Numbered from the stretch's first letter, positions 7,672 through 15,573 are shown. The stretch: DNA of 64,000 nucleotides from Tranquillimonas rosea (GCF_900111315.1 NZ_FOGU01000003.1:95347-159346); one strand, 5' to 3'. Notes: generated by a model not told the origin, from the letters alone. Made by a program: numbers and translations.

Positions 7672-9912
7672 ATGGTTTGGATTGACGATATGCACGCAGA
7701 TCTTACAGCCCCTGAAATAAAACGAGAACTTTCTGAACTTCGCAGCATCTGCGATCAAATTCGCTCAAAAATATTAATGTATAACCCTCAACAACTCATT
7801 GGCGGCCTCTGGTCAACCATGTTGATGAGTTTAATCTCTAGATTTGATGACGAAGGCAATGGAAGCCTTCCAAACGTTACCGCCGATGAGAAACATGTCT
7901 TGTTCGCATTGGAATACCTCCACGCAACTTATGCAGCCGAAGGACTCCCCGACACCACCGCGTCAAAAACCGTCGACGACGTTATCCTTAAGGAACTTCT
8001 TGAGTTATCTGAAAAGGCGATCACACAAGCTTTTCGTCTTGGCTTTTCTTCTATTTCAGAGCATCTCGATAACGAAACCACAAGCCTTTATCAACTACAA
8101 TCCACGATTCTGACGAATTGGGTCTTGATACGTGGCAGGCGATATCCGGTCATGGAAGAGGAGTTCCTCAATTATGTTCTCCAGCCTCATGACGCTATCA
8201 TCCGAGAACTGTATGACATTTCCGCGCCAGACCTTGCTAAGGAAATACAGGCGGCTGCTGCCGCGGCTCGAGAAGGAATTGATCGAGCAAGAGACGTGAT
8301 AGAAAGGTTATTGCAAAAAACGACGGACCAAGCCGATTCTGCTGAAACGAGCATATTGGCCATCTTAGAAGGCGGTGGCAATATGACCGACGAAGACCGC
8401 GAACAGCTATCTAGTGCATACGATGACATGATGCTTGGCGGTATTTTCAACGTAAGCAAGCAAACCAGTATTCCACATGATCTACTTGCAGACCTATGCT
8501 ATGAAGCAGGCTCCGAAGATCAGTTCGTAGATGGATCCGATTTTTCCGGAACGCCACTTCAGACGCTACCAGCACGAGTTCGCCCCCTAGTTAAGATCGA
8601 CGGTGACTATTTCTGTACTGAACCAAATTTTATACGAGACTCACTGTATCGCGCTTTACAACGGGCAATTATAGCGCGCAGACCAGAGTATCGGGAGGAT
8701 TGGAACCGCCGGCAGAAAGAGATGTCGGAAGCAGCCTTTGCTGAATTGATGAAAAGCAGCCTCCACACGGCAAAAGTGTTCTCCGACGTTTATTACCCCA
8801 TTGGAAAGAAGAAGTGGGCCGAGACCGATGGCGTCATCTTGATCGATGACGTAATGATCTGCTTGGAAGCAAAGGCGGGAAGTGAGTCTCTTGCCGCGCC
8901 ATCGTCAAATATGGCGTCTCACGTCAACAAGATCGAAGAACTTGTGATCAAGGCTTACCGTCAGGCCAAACGTTTTATCGAATATATTTATGCATCGGAT
9001 GAAGCCCCACTTTATACAAAAGGCGATGACGGAACCTTCGTTGAGGTTGCACGGGTCAGAAAGGCCGAACTGCGGAAAGTCTATCCAATTGGTCTTACGG
9101 TAGAAGCGTTCTCTCCGTACTCGGCTGCTGTAAAGGAAAGAGATGACGTGATTGCAGCCGCCGATCAACATAACTTCATCTCATTGTCTATCGATGATCT
9201 GTTCGTATTGCGACGGTTGCTAAGTGGCGCAGGAGAGTTCCTACACTATTTGGACGTAAGGCAGGCGCTGGCTGGTATGAAAAATGTAAATCTTTTCGAC
9301 GAGATGGATCACGTAGGAGCATACATCTCAAACAACCGTATCGATCAACGTGTCAGACAAATGGTTGAAGATGAGGGTGCAGATTATATCACCATCGACG
9401 GCATGCAGGAAGATATACTGGATCCCTACTTCACCCATCCTGAGTGGCCGGATTGCCAGCCCCCCACCCAGAAGTATCCTGTCCGGACGCAAGAAGTTCT
9501 CGATGGGCTAGCCACTACTGCACAACCGGGCTGGCTTTCGGGAGACAGCTTCATTCGTGACATGTCGGGCGAAGGTCGGGCGCAAATATCCAACCAATAC
9601 GAGAAAGTACTTCCCAATCTTGCCCATAAAGTCTCAACATACTTTGCCGTTGGCGGTGAGATTACGGCCGTGTTTGCCCTCATAAGAGACAATGTCGATC
9701 CGGTCACGACGGATGTAATCCGAATCGCTGAAACAATCGCAATTTCTTTGAAGCAGCCAAATATTCGACTATTCGAGATCAGTGTGAGGCCAACTGGGAA
9801 TGTTGTTGGAGTTGTCAGCAAGTCTGTGACTGCTCCGCCCGCTGTCAGGCAAGACTACGCCGAATTGCTGGCTGATGCCGAAAAAATTCGTAGCAAGATG
9901 TTCGCTCTATGA
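7672..9912 (+). CDS. Uncharacterised 746-aa protein with a PD-(D/E)XK/NERD-like nuclease motif
   Basis: No whole-protein family is recognised. Residues 382-403 read WAETDGVILIDDVMICLEA followed by Lys, giving Asp386, Glu399 and Lys401 in a D-X12-E-X-K arrangement between predicted beta strands. This is the core pattern of PD-(D/E)XK and NERD-type nucleases. The N-terminal 350 residues look alpha-helical with an Ala/Glu-rich coiled stretch near 180-225. No helicase or membrane segment is seen. Being single cargo on an element next to a recombinase, it could be a defence effector, but that is inference. The start may instead be ATG 7690. A short frame begins at its stop as ATGA. Confidence 0.72.
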   Translation: MVWIDDMHADLTAPEIKRELSELRSICDQIRSKILMYNPQQLIGGLWSTMLMSLISRFDDEGNGSLPNVTADEKHVLFALEYLHATYAAEGLPDTTASKTVDDVILKELLELSEKAITQAFRLGFSSISEHLDNETTSLYQLQSTILTNWVLIRGRRYPVMEEEFLNYVLQPHDAIIRELYDISAPDLAKEIQAAAAAAREGIDRARDVIERLLQKTTDQADSAETSILAILEGGGNMTDEDREQLSSAYDDMMLGGIFNVSKQTSIPHDLLADLCYEAGSEDQFVDGSDFSGTPLQTLPARVRPLVKIDGDYFCTEPNFIRDSLYRALQRAIIARRPEYREDWNRRQKEMSEAAFAELMKSSLHTAKVFSDVYYPIGKKKWAETDGVILIDDVMICLEAKAGSESLAAPSSNMASHVNKIEELVIKAYRQAKRFIEYIYASDEAPLYTKGDDGTFVEVARVRKAELRKVYPIGLTVEAFSPYSAAVKERDDVIAAADQHNFISLSIDDLFVLRRLLSGAGEFLHYLDVRQALAGMKNVNLFDEMDHVGAYISNNRIDQRVRQMVEDEGADYITIDGMQEDILDPYFTHPEWPDCQPPTQKYPVRTQEVLDGLATTAQPGWLSGDSFIRDMSGEGRAQISNQYEKVLPNLAHKVSTYFAVGGEITAVFALIRDNVDPVTTDVIRIAETIAISLKQPNIRLFEISVRPTGNVVGVVSKSVTAPPAVRQDYAELLADAEKIRSKMFAL

Positions 9913-10052
9913 TCAAGGAAACCTTTGCTTTTGCGGATGACGGCACTGGGCAGACAGAATCGTTTTTAATTTTCGCACGAGCCCAAGCAATGCTGGCCAC
10001 CTTCGACCTTCGCATCGGGAAATTTCATCCTGCGAAAGTGAAGCAAGCCTAA
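9909..10052 (+). CDS. Possible 47-aa protein coupled to the 746-aa gene
   Basis: ATG 9909 overlaps the previous stop as ATGA and opens a 47-codon frame beginning MIKETFAFADDGTGQTESFL. The frame continues with sensible composition beyond the TAA at 10050 (QAVQRLENLYPFETSPLD), so this may be a longer gene truncated by a nonsense mutation. No family is recognised. The coupling is the main support, and it could also be chance. Confidence 0.35.
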   Translation: MIKETFAFADDGTGQTESFLIFARAQAMLATFDLRIGKFHPAKVKQA

Positions 10053-10197
10053 CAGGCGGTCCAGCGTCTTGAGAACCTCTACCCTTTCGAGACATCGCCC
10101 TTGGACACGATCTTGCGTCTTACATGGGTTCAATATTGCATTTTGAGACGAATCTCATTAAGGTCTAGAGGTATTTGCAACGAGGAGACATCACTCG

Positions 10198-10749
10198 TTG
10201 AAGATTGGTTATCGAAGGGTTTCTTCCGAGGATCAAAACCTTGCTCGTCAGGAGTTGGGCGAGACGGACAAAGTTTTCGAAGAGAAGGTTTCCGGCGGCT
10301 CTTTCAAGAACCGCCCTGCCCTGCGACAGATGCTAGACTTCGCACGGGAAGGTGACGAAGTCATCGTGTTCTCGATCGACCGTCTGGCGCGCGATCTTCG
10401 CGACTTGCAGGAGGTCATACAGACACTGAACGACAAGGGTGTCGCCGTGACCTTCCTCACCGAGCGGTTGTCATTCACCGCAGACGCCGACGACGCGTTC
10501 GCCAAGCTACAACTACAGATGATGGGCGCCTTCGCTGAGTTCGAGCGCAGCATCATCCGGAAGCGTCAGGCAGAAGGCATCGCCAAGGCCAAGGCAAACG
10601 GGGTCTACAAGGGTCGCAAACCGTCCATAGACCGCAGCGAGGTCCGCCGACTGAAGGATGCCGGCTTTGGAGCCACGGCTATTGCCGACGCCGTCGGGGC
10701 TTCACGCGCGAGCGTGTACCGGGTGCTGGCAGAGAGGTCGCCCCGATGA
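10198..10749 (+). CDS. Small serine recombinase (Pin/resolvase family)
   Basis: A 183-residue resolvase/invertase. The N-terminus MKIGYRRVSSEDQN carries nucleophile Ser9, FSIDRLARDLRDLQEV is the arginine-bearing active-site segment, and GAFAEFERSIIRKRQAEGI leads into the long dimerisation helix. The C-terminal helix-turn-helix (IADAVGASRASVYRVLAE) is present, so the protein looks complete. It starts with TTG at 10198, supported by GAGGAGA about 9 bp upstream. It could resolve or invert DNA within the element, or be a relic of an earlier transposon. GC is higher than in the large recombinase gene, suggesting a separate origin. Confidence 0.9.
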   Translation: MKIGYRRVSSEDQNLARQELGETDKVFEEKVSGGSFKNRPALRQMLDFAREGDEVIVFSIDRLARDLRDLQEVIQTLNDKGVAVTFLTERLSFTADADDAFAKLQLQMMGAFAEFERSIIRKRQAEGIAKAKANGVYKGRKPSIDRSEVRRLKDAGFGATAIADAVGASRASVYRVLAERSPR

Positions 10750-11012
10750 TCGATCAACAGCTACTCGACACTGTGGCGATTGAGGTAGCGCGCGAGGGCA
10801 AGAACTACGAGCGTCTGCTACAGGCGTTTGGCGAAATCGGCATGGCAGACGACGGCATGCTGGACCTTGCCCGCCAGCGCGTAAGGGATAACGGACCGGG
10901 CACCGATAAATGGTCCGCACCCCTTCTTTCCATGAAAGACATGAAGGCGATACGCAGCCGCGTGAACATTGATCGGAATGACGATTGGGACGGAGGCGGC
11001 TCCGAGAACTGA
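10746..11012 (+). CDS. Hypothetical protein, 88 aa, coupled to the resolvase gene
   Basis: A small charged protein without a recognised domain, signal peptide or membrane segment. Its ATG overlaps the resolvase stop as ATGA, implying co-translation. The first half looks helical (AIEVAREGKNYERLLQAFGE); the C-terminus is acidic and Gly-rich (NDDWDGGGSEN). It might be an accessory factor for the resolvase, but only the coupling supports this. Confidence 0.6.
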   Translation: MIDQQLLDTVAIEVAREGKNYERLLQAFGEIGMADDGMLDLARQRVRDNGPGTDKWSAPLLSMKDMKAIRSRVNIDRNDDWDGGGSEN

Positions 11013-11021
11013 GATCGAAGG

Positions 11022-11195
11022 TCAAGCCTGCGGGTGCGTCTTGCCCGTTTGGGGAATGGCCGTTGCGCCGTCCGCATCACTGGTAGCAACAAGGGCTTCT
11101 CGCGCAAGTTCGGTTAGCCCATACCGCTCAACGTAGTCGAGCAACGCCTTCATGCAGGCTGCGTCAAACCCTTCAAGTCCCCGCGGTGCGCGCAT
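11022..11195 (-). CDS. Hypothetical small protein, 57 aa
   Basis: The frame begins at ATG 11195 with a strong GGGAGG ribosome binding site 5 bp upstream, which is the main reason to accept it. The product begins MRAPRGLEGFDAACMKALLD and is probably largely helical, with no signal peptide. It converges on the resolvase-linked 88-aa gene. No family or function is recognised. Confidence 0.5.
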   Translation of the reverse strand: MRAPRGLEGFDAACMKALLDYVERYGLTELAREALVATSDADGATAIPQTGKTHPQA

Positions 11196-11288
11196 TCTTG
11201 CCTCCCGTGTCACTCGACGCAAGTTCCTCGCAAGAACCGGTTAATGATCGGTTAACATAGCAAGACTGGGTATCGTTAAGGGCCAGTC

Positions 11289-11498
11289 ATGGACGCGAGG
11301 TTCAACCGAGAGGACGAACGGAGTCAGGTGATCGCAAACTTGACGATCGCCCCCGGCGAAGCGCGGGATGCGCTCATCGAGGAATACCAGCGACGATCGG
11401 AAGAAGCCTTTGCGCCACAAACACTTAGGAACTATCCCCTGATAGTCGGCCAGTTCTGCCAGTGGTGCAACGACTGCGGACCACGACCGAAACTTTAA
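11289..11498 (+). pseudogene. Tyrosine recombinase N-terminal fragment (SAM-like core-binding domain)
   Basis: The 69-residue frame ends abruptly after a segment typical of the N-terminal DNA-binding domain of tyrosine integrases: EEAFAPQTLRNYPLIVGQFC then QWCNDCG. Similarity appears to stop near residue 65, after which PRPKL and TAA follow in AT-rich sequence. A catalytic-domain fragment of the same kind lies in the same orientation at 14261-14877. The pair therefore looks like one integrase broken by the RiPP operon between them, with about 70 residues of the middle also missing. Confidence 0.7.
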
Positions 11499-11559
11499 TT
11501 ATAATAATCATTACCTTTCCGGCCAAATCTGCCCCTCCCCTTAGTCTGGAAGAAACCAG

Positions 11560-11940
11560 TTATCGATTGTTATAACACGCTGCAAGGCAATTCTGGTAAG
11601 CTATATTGGCAAGAAGAATACATTTCTCTCTCGGATCGCCTTCAGATGTTATCTCGTTACAAGCCGCGACAGCCGCTTGATAACGACTATCACAGGCCCC
11701 GATACATAACACTCGTGACGCCGGAGAAGGAGTTGAGTTGCCATTACCAGAGATCACGGTCTTGCCCGAAATTAATCCACTATCTTGAATTATTTCTCGA
11801 ATTGTATTCTGTGTCTCCGCTTCGAGACTCTGCCAACCGGGCAAGGAAATCGCTTCGTCCTGCGCCGGTACCGGAAGTGCGCCTGAAATCAGAAATACAA
11901 CCGTTAACCTCAGCACATTCTTTAGCATAATGTTGCCCAT
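11560..11940 (-). CDS. Secreted small protein with mirror-symmetric cysteines
   Basis: The 126-residue product starts with a clear signal peptide (MLKNVLRLTVVFLISGALPV then PA), so it is exported. The mature C-terminal half contains exactly six cysteines spaced C-X3-C-X10-C-X12-C-X10-C-X3-C, a palindromic pattern expected of a helical hairpin stapled by three disulfides (outer, middle, inner). I recognise no family. It is the last gene of the minus-strand operon that begins with the RiPP precursor. ATG 11940 is used; ATG 11928 directly before the signal peptide is equally possible. A transport, immunity or partner role cannot be told from sequence. Confidence 0.72.
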   Translation of the reverse strand: MGNIMLKNVLRLTVVFLISGALPVPAQDEAISLPGWQSLEAETQNTIREIIQDSGLISGKTVISGNGNSTPSPASRVLCIGACDSRYQAAVAACNEITSEGDPREKCILLANIAYQNCLAACYNNR

Positions 11941-11993
11941 TAAAAAATATGCACTACCAAGATAGCCCCTGCATTTGACGTGAGGAAAAGCAC

Positions 11994-12569
11994 CTAGGGC
12001 AAAGGGCAGACGTCAACGCGCCGCTCCCAAGAACGCCTTCCGATGAATGAACTTATTCCGGCTTGTATCGCGTTGAATGCGAAGATGCTCTTTTCACACA
12101 CACCGGTCTCCATCAGAGTCTTCACGCCTTCCATCATTGTAGCGGAAACTTCATCAAACGTCTTTTCAGATACTTCGCAATGATGAGCATCGAACTCCCA
12201 GTCATGCACAATGAAGGCTGGAACGTAGTTCCATGGTGAAAAGTCAGCGAGCACCCAACCAGCTCTAGGAATAGAGCCTCCGTCTGTGAACATTCGCGTT
12301 GGTGTAATCACATCTCCCGAACTTCTCTCGAATGAAAAATTTTCAGGCTGCCTTGGCATATACTCAAAAAGATCCGGCTCAACCCAACGAAGAAAAATTT
12401 TATCAGCACTATGGAAAGTACCCACCGGAGTATCATCATAGCTGCGAGGGTTATGATTACTGCCTTGGCGACTAATCGCATCTTTGATGCTGCTTTCACG
12501 AGATAGCGACCGCCGATATTCAATCTCCGCCCTCTTTGCTTCAAGAGCAATGCGATCCTCCGCATTCAT
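11994..12569 (-). CDS. DUF1353-like protein in the RiPP operon
   Basis: This 191-residue cytoplasmic protein has the two landmarks I associate with DUF1353: TDGGSIPR (about 95-102) followed by W, and VHDWEFDAHH (about 121-130). The His/Asp-rich motif suggests a metal site or hydrolase-like centre, though DUF1353 has no established function known to me. It lies 34 bp downstream of the radical SAM gene on the same strand. A TTG at 12575 is an alternative start; GGAGCG lies just upstream. Involvement in peptide maturation or release is inferred from operon position only. Confidence 0.68.
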   Translation of the reverse strand: MNAEDRIALEAKRAEIEYRRSLSRESSIKDAISRQGSNHNPRSYDDTPVGTFHSADKIFLRWVEPDLFEYMPRQPENFSFERSSGDVITPTRMFTDGGSIPRAGWVLADFSPWNYVPAFIVHDWEFDAHHCEVSEKTFDEVSATMMEGVKTLMETGVCEKSIFAFNAIQAGISSFIGRRSWERRVDVCPLP

Positions 12570-12603
12570 TCGCAAGGCGCTCCAAATGAATTTAGCTAAA
12601 GAT

Positions 12604-13866
12604 TTACTCAGATGCCCACCGTCGAAGAAGGATTTCGAATTCGTCTTTTTTCTTTAGCCCATTAAGCGCGTCAAAAATGCCTTCGATTTGACCAATATTG
12701 AATCCACAGTTCACATCTGGGAGCTGGCTATTCAGCCCACTATCTTTATCCATTCCGCTCAGGCAATGAGTACAGGACTTCTGGATGTCGCAAGCGTTGC
12801 ACGCGTCATGCGAAAACCTGCTCGCAGAGCGCATAGCACTTGACAGAGACCCAGATCTGAAGCGCTTCCAAAATTTATCCGAAAGGATATTACCGTACAA
12901 AAACTCTTTCTGACTTGAAAAAACATAGCAGGATACCACGGCGCCATCTGGCTTTATTGTGATAATATCGCTTCCAACTCCACATAGGTTTTCGTCTTTT
13001 GCCGCGCTGGTAAGAGAATCTATTGCGTGTCGTGTTCTTTCCGCGCTGCCGGATTTCACATCCTCAAAGATCAAGTACTCGTAAAGCTCTTTCGTTTGCT
13101 CTCTAATAGCATCCTGATACCGGCTCTTGAATCCATTCTCGGGGAGCTCATTGATTGTTGGCTGATCCATTGGGTGTACTACAATCATTTCGAAATCTTT
13201 TGAAAAGTCGCTCGCGAGAGATTTATACAATGACAGCAATGAATACCCCTGCTCAACATGAAGAGGAGTAAAAACAGCTTCAAGCACACCTAACCGGCAC
13301 CCATAACTAGCGAGTTTTTCAACGTTATTGCATATTTTATTAAACGTTCCTCGGCCGTTATTGAATCGGCGTTGAGCATCGTGTATGTCTTTTGGTCCAT
13401 CAATACTGACAGTAATTCGTATAGAATGCTCAGTTAACATTCTGGCGATCTTTTCAGAATAGATCGTTCCATTGGTAATAATGTTGAAAGTCGGCTGCCT
13501 AGAAAGCAAGCCATCATCAAATGCACGACGCATCATAGTGCAAACTACATCTATGGCATCAGCTCCTAGCAGCGGCTCACCACCGAAGAACTTGACATGA
13601 TTAATTTGATCGCAGTTCTGGACAACCTTCTCTACGATCCGCGCCGCGGCTTCCGCTGTAAGGATACGGGACGTCGGCTCAGAGGGAGCGCCATACATAC
13701 CTCGATCCGCGAAACAATATGTGCAACCCATGTTGCATGTTGATGCGAGATCGAAAACGAGCTTTCGCACGGACGCGCTTGGTGTCGCCGGCCCCAAAAA
13801 TTGTCGTTCCTTGGGGCTCAACGTGTCATACCAAGTGGCGTAGTGCGCCTGTGAGAAGCGAGGCAT
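12604..13866 (-). CDS. Radical SAM/SPASM peptide maturase
   Basis: The 420-residue enzyme carries the radical SAM cluster motif C-X3-C-X2-C (Cys44, Cys48, Cys51 in STCNMGCTYCF) and the GGEP SAM-binding motif (95-98). The C-terminal SPASM domain has seven cysteines for auxiliary clusters (Cys295, 313, 356, 359, 365, 368, 387). This architecture is typical of enzymes that crosslink or epimerise ribosomal peptides and of sulfatase maturases. No sulfatase is nearby. A 56-aa peptide gene ending in Cys-rich sequence stops 3 bp before this start, so a RiPP maturase is the best reading. The chemistry (thioether, C-C link or other) is unknown. Confidence 0.9.
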   Translation of the reverse strand: MPRFSQAHYATWYDTLSPKERQFLGPATPSASVRKLVFDLASTCNMGCTYCFADRGMYGAPSEPTSRILTAEAAARIVEKVVQNCDQINHVKFFGGEPLLGADAIDVVCTMMRRAFDDGLLSRQPTFNIITNGTIYSEKIARMLTEHSIRITVSIDGPKDIHDAQRRFNNGRGTFNKICNNVEKLASYGCRLGVLEAVFTPLHVEQGYSLLSLYKSLASDFSKDFEMIVVHPMDQPTINELPENGFKSRYQDAIREQTKELYEYLIFEDVKSGSAERTRHAIDSLTSAAKDENLCGVGSDIITIKPDGAVVSCYVFSSQKEFLYGNILSDKFWKRFRSGSLSSAMRSASRFSHDACNACDIQKSCTHCLSGMDKDSGLNSQLPDVNCGFNIGQIEGIFDALNGLKKKDEFEILLRRWASE

Positions 13867-13869
13867 TTG

Positions 13870-14040
13870 CTACACAGCAGCGCCATTACCGCAAACAACC
13901 ACTCCACAGCTACTGGCACGGGCATCAGCTGCTGCATTGACGTCCGCCTTCACCGTGCCCTCGAACGCCTTTGCAAGCCGCTCAATATCTTCAACGGTAA
14001 GGAAAACTCCGCGTTCGCTGGAGATCTTTTGCTCTGCCAT
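13870..14040 (-). CDS. Putative RiPP precursor peptide, 56 aa
   Basis: The peptide starts at ATG 14040 behind a well-spaced GGGAG. It has a charged leader (MAEQKISSERGVFLTVEDIE) and an amphipathic helix-like stretch RLAKAFEGTV. After an Ala/Asp-rich linker the C-terminal core is SSCGVVVCGNGAAV, the only cysteines being at 45 and 50. Stop TAG lies 3 bp before the radical SAM gene. Such leader-plus-Cys-core layout next to a SPASM enzyme is the hallmark of a modified peptide. The core does not match ranthipeptide, sactipeptide or other motifs I know. Function of the product is unknown. Confidence 0.75.
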   Translation of the reverse strand: MAEQKISSERGVFLTVEDIERLAKAFEGTVKADVNAAADARASSCGVVVCGNGAAV

Positions 14041-14260
14041 AATAGACTCCCATGCTAATAACAAACACTATATCCTAGAATCAGTTTGATGGCTACAACT
14101 TTAGACACGCACCTACACGACCCTCCTCTAATACTGCTGAAGACGAGGACGAGATGGACGGATAATTGCCGCTGCGCTTGCAAGTCTGTACATTCTCCCG
14201 CCTCGCGCCCACCGAAGTTCGACCTAGACACGCAAGCCGGGAACTAGGCTTACTACGTGA

Positions 14261-14877
14261 CCGACCTCTCCTGTTCCGGAGATCCCCACGGTCGATCGCA
14301 TTGGGAAGCGTGAGGTTGTCACCGCGATCGAACGGCTCGGTGGGAGGCGGAAAGACTTGCGTGACAAGGCATTGCTCTGGCTCGCAACCGATAGCTGGTG
14401 CCGCGCTTCTGAACTGGTAGCGTTCAAGGTCCGGGACGTCACCCGACAAGAAGATGGTAGCAGCGTCCTTTTCGTCGCCCGGTCCAGAACGGATCCCTTC
14501 GGTGAGGGCGCCTATGCATTTCTCTCGGCACGCGGAACCGTCGACGTCTTGCGATGGATCGAAGTCGCCGTCCTCAGACAAGATGATCCGATACTAACGA
14601 AGTCCCAGAAGGGCAGTATGAAGACGCCTCTTGACCCAGCGAAGGCGTCACGGGTCAAAAGCGTTGCACGGGCCGGGCAGACGTTTCAGCGCACAGCACG
14701 CGCGTCGGTGGGGTTCAGGATGCCTTCCGGCTTGGTCGCGACTTGTCCTCGATCATGGTCGCCGGACGCTGGCGGTCACCAGAGATGCCGGCATTTTATG
14801 GACGACAGGTCCTCGCCAGCCAGTCGGCGGCGGCGCAGGTATCGCAGGCGTTTGACGATGAGGGCAACCCTTGGTGA
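14261..14877 (+). pseudogene. Tyrosine recombinase catalytic-domain fragment, frameshifted
   Basis: The frame from 14261 reads ERLGGRRKDLRDKALLWL and then ATDSWCRASELVAFKVRD, matching the first catalytic Arg region of tyrosine integrases. It continues to about 14640-14690. The rest of the domain is in another frame: DVSAHSTRVGGVQDAFRLG (the H-X-X-R box), MVAGRWRSPEMPAFYGRQ with the nucleophilic Tyr, and a C-terminal tail ending EGNPW at TGA 14875-14877. A frameshift plus loss of the N-terminal portion makes it nonfunctional. It pairs with the N-terminal fragment at 11289-11498. Confidence 0.75.
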
Positions 14878-14896
14878 GCTGGGGGAACTGCCCCGG

Positions 14897-15181
14897 TCAA
14901 GGCTCCACGAAGTTCAGGCTCGCAAACACGAAATCGCCCGAACGTCGTACGATCGTATCTTCCTCGCCTTGCGGAACAGCAGTGCTATTAACAAGGTCTG
15001 AAATCTGTTCGTCTGTGTAGCCGGCAACATCTGAGGCCAGAAACACGATGCTTTCAGCGTAGATGCCGCCCCAACACCATTTCTCGTATAACACTTCAAG
15101 ATCGTCGATGTGGGCATCGGCTCGCAGTATAATGGTTGTATCGGATTCTCGCGGAATATTCTGAAACTGTTTTCTTACCAT
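14897..15181 (-). CDS. Hypothetical protein, 94 aa
   Basis: A small acidic protein starting at ATG 15181 with a good AAAGG ribosome binding site. It begins MVRKQFQNIPRESDTTIILR and contains YEKWCWGGIYAESIVFLASD. There is no signal peptide or obvious membrane helix. It is divergent from the ribbon-helix-helix gene at 15276 with a 94-bp AT-rich shared promoter region, so that protein may regulate it. AT-rich codon use marks it as foreign cargo. No family is recognised; a toxin or anti-phage component is possible but unsupported. Confidence 0.62.
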   Translation of the reverse strand: MVRKQFQNIPRESDTTIILRADAHIDDLEVLYEKWCWGGIYAESIVFLASDVAGYTDEQISDLVNSTAVPQGEEDTIVRRSGDFVFASLNFVEP

Positions 15182-15275
15182 ACTACCTTTCTTTTATCTT
15201 TTTTAGATCTTTTCATAGTTCAGCACGTTTTCTGGATAAATATCTACATGACCAAACAACATGGAGTGTAGATAC

Positions 15276-15476
15276 ATGCCAAAAACAACAAAAGCCGTTC
15301 ACATGAACCTTGATGCTGACTTGGTGGACCGGCTGGATCAGCGCCGGACAGAGCAGTTGTCCCGAACGCGGCTAATCGAGAACGCGATCAGGTTGCTACT
15401 GGACCAACCCGACGGAACCTCATCCGGACAGCCGTCAACATGGCTCACGAGACACCTGCGGAAAGACGCAAGGTAG
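15276..15476 (+). CDS. Ribbon-helix-helix (CopG/Arc-type) DNA-binding protein, 66 aa
   Basis: The product begins MPKTTKAVHMNLDADLVDRL and continues QRRTEQLSRTRLIENAIRLL, the strand plus two helices of a ribbon-helix-helix repressor. ATG 15276 is chosen because GGAGTG sits 7 bp upstream; an earlier in-frame ATG at 15261 overlaps that site. The C-terminal 20 residues are basic. As an RHH protein divergent from a small gene of unknown function, it is probably an autoregulator or antitoxin-like repressor of the pair; that role is inference. Confidence 0.75.
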   Translation: MPKTTKAVHMNLDADLVDRLDQRRTEQLSRTRLIENAIRLLLDQPDGTSSGQPSTWLTRHLRKDAR

Positions 15477-15573
15477 CCTCGTAATATCGATGAGATGACA
15501 GGACATAGCGCCCTGTCACCCATTACCGTGGCCCGTTACAGACCCTACTGGCTAAGAACTTCGGAACACCGCC

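Noticed and set aside
9913..10095. 60-codon minus-strand frame after the 746-aa gene
   Set aside because: Overlaps the better-placed coupled plus-strand frame and lacks a ribosome binding site.
11485..14264. GACCGA hexamers as a target-site duplication around the RiPP operon
   Set aside because: A 6-bp match is expected by chance in a search of this size, and about 70 integrase residues are missing, so a clean insertion is not demonstrated. Kept only as a remark.
14093..14581. 162-codon minus-strand frame
   Set aside because: It overlaps the clear tyrosine integrase catalytic fragment on the plus strand and has no recognisable features.
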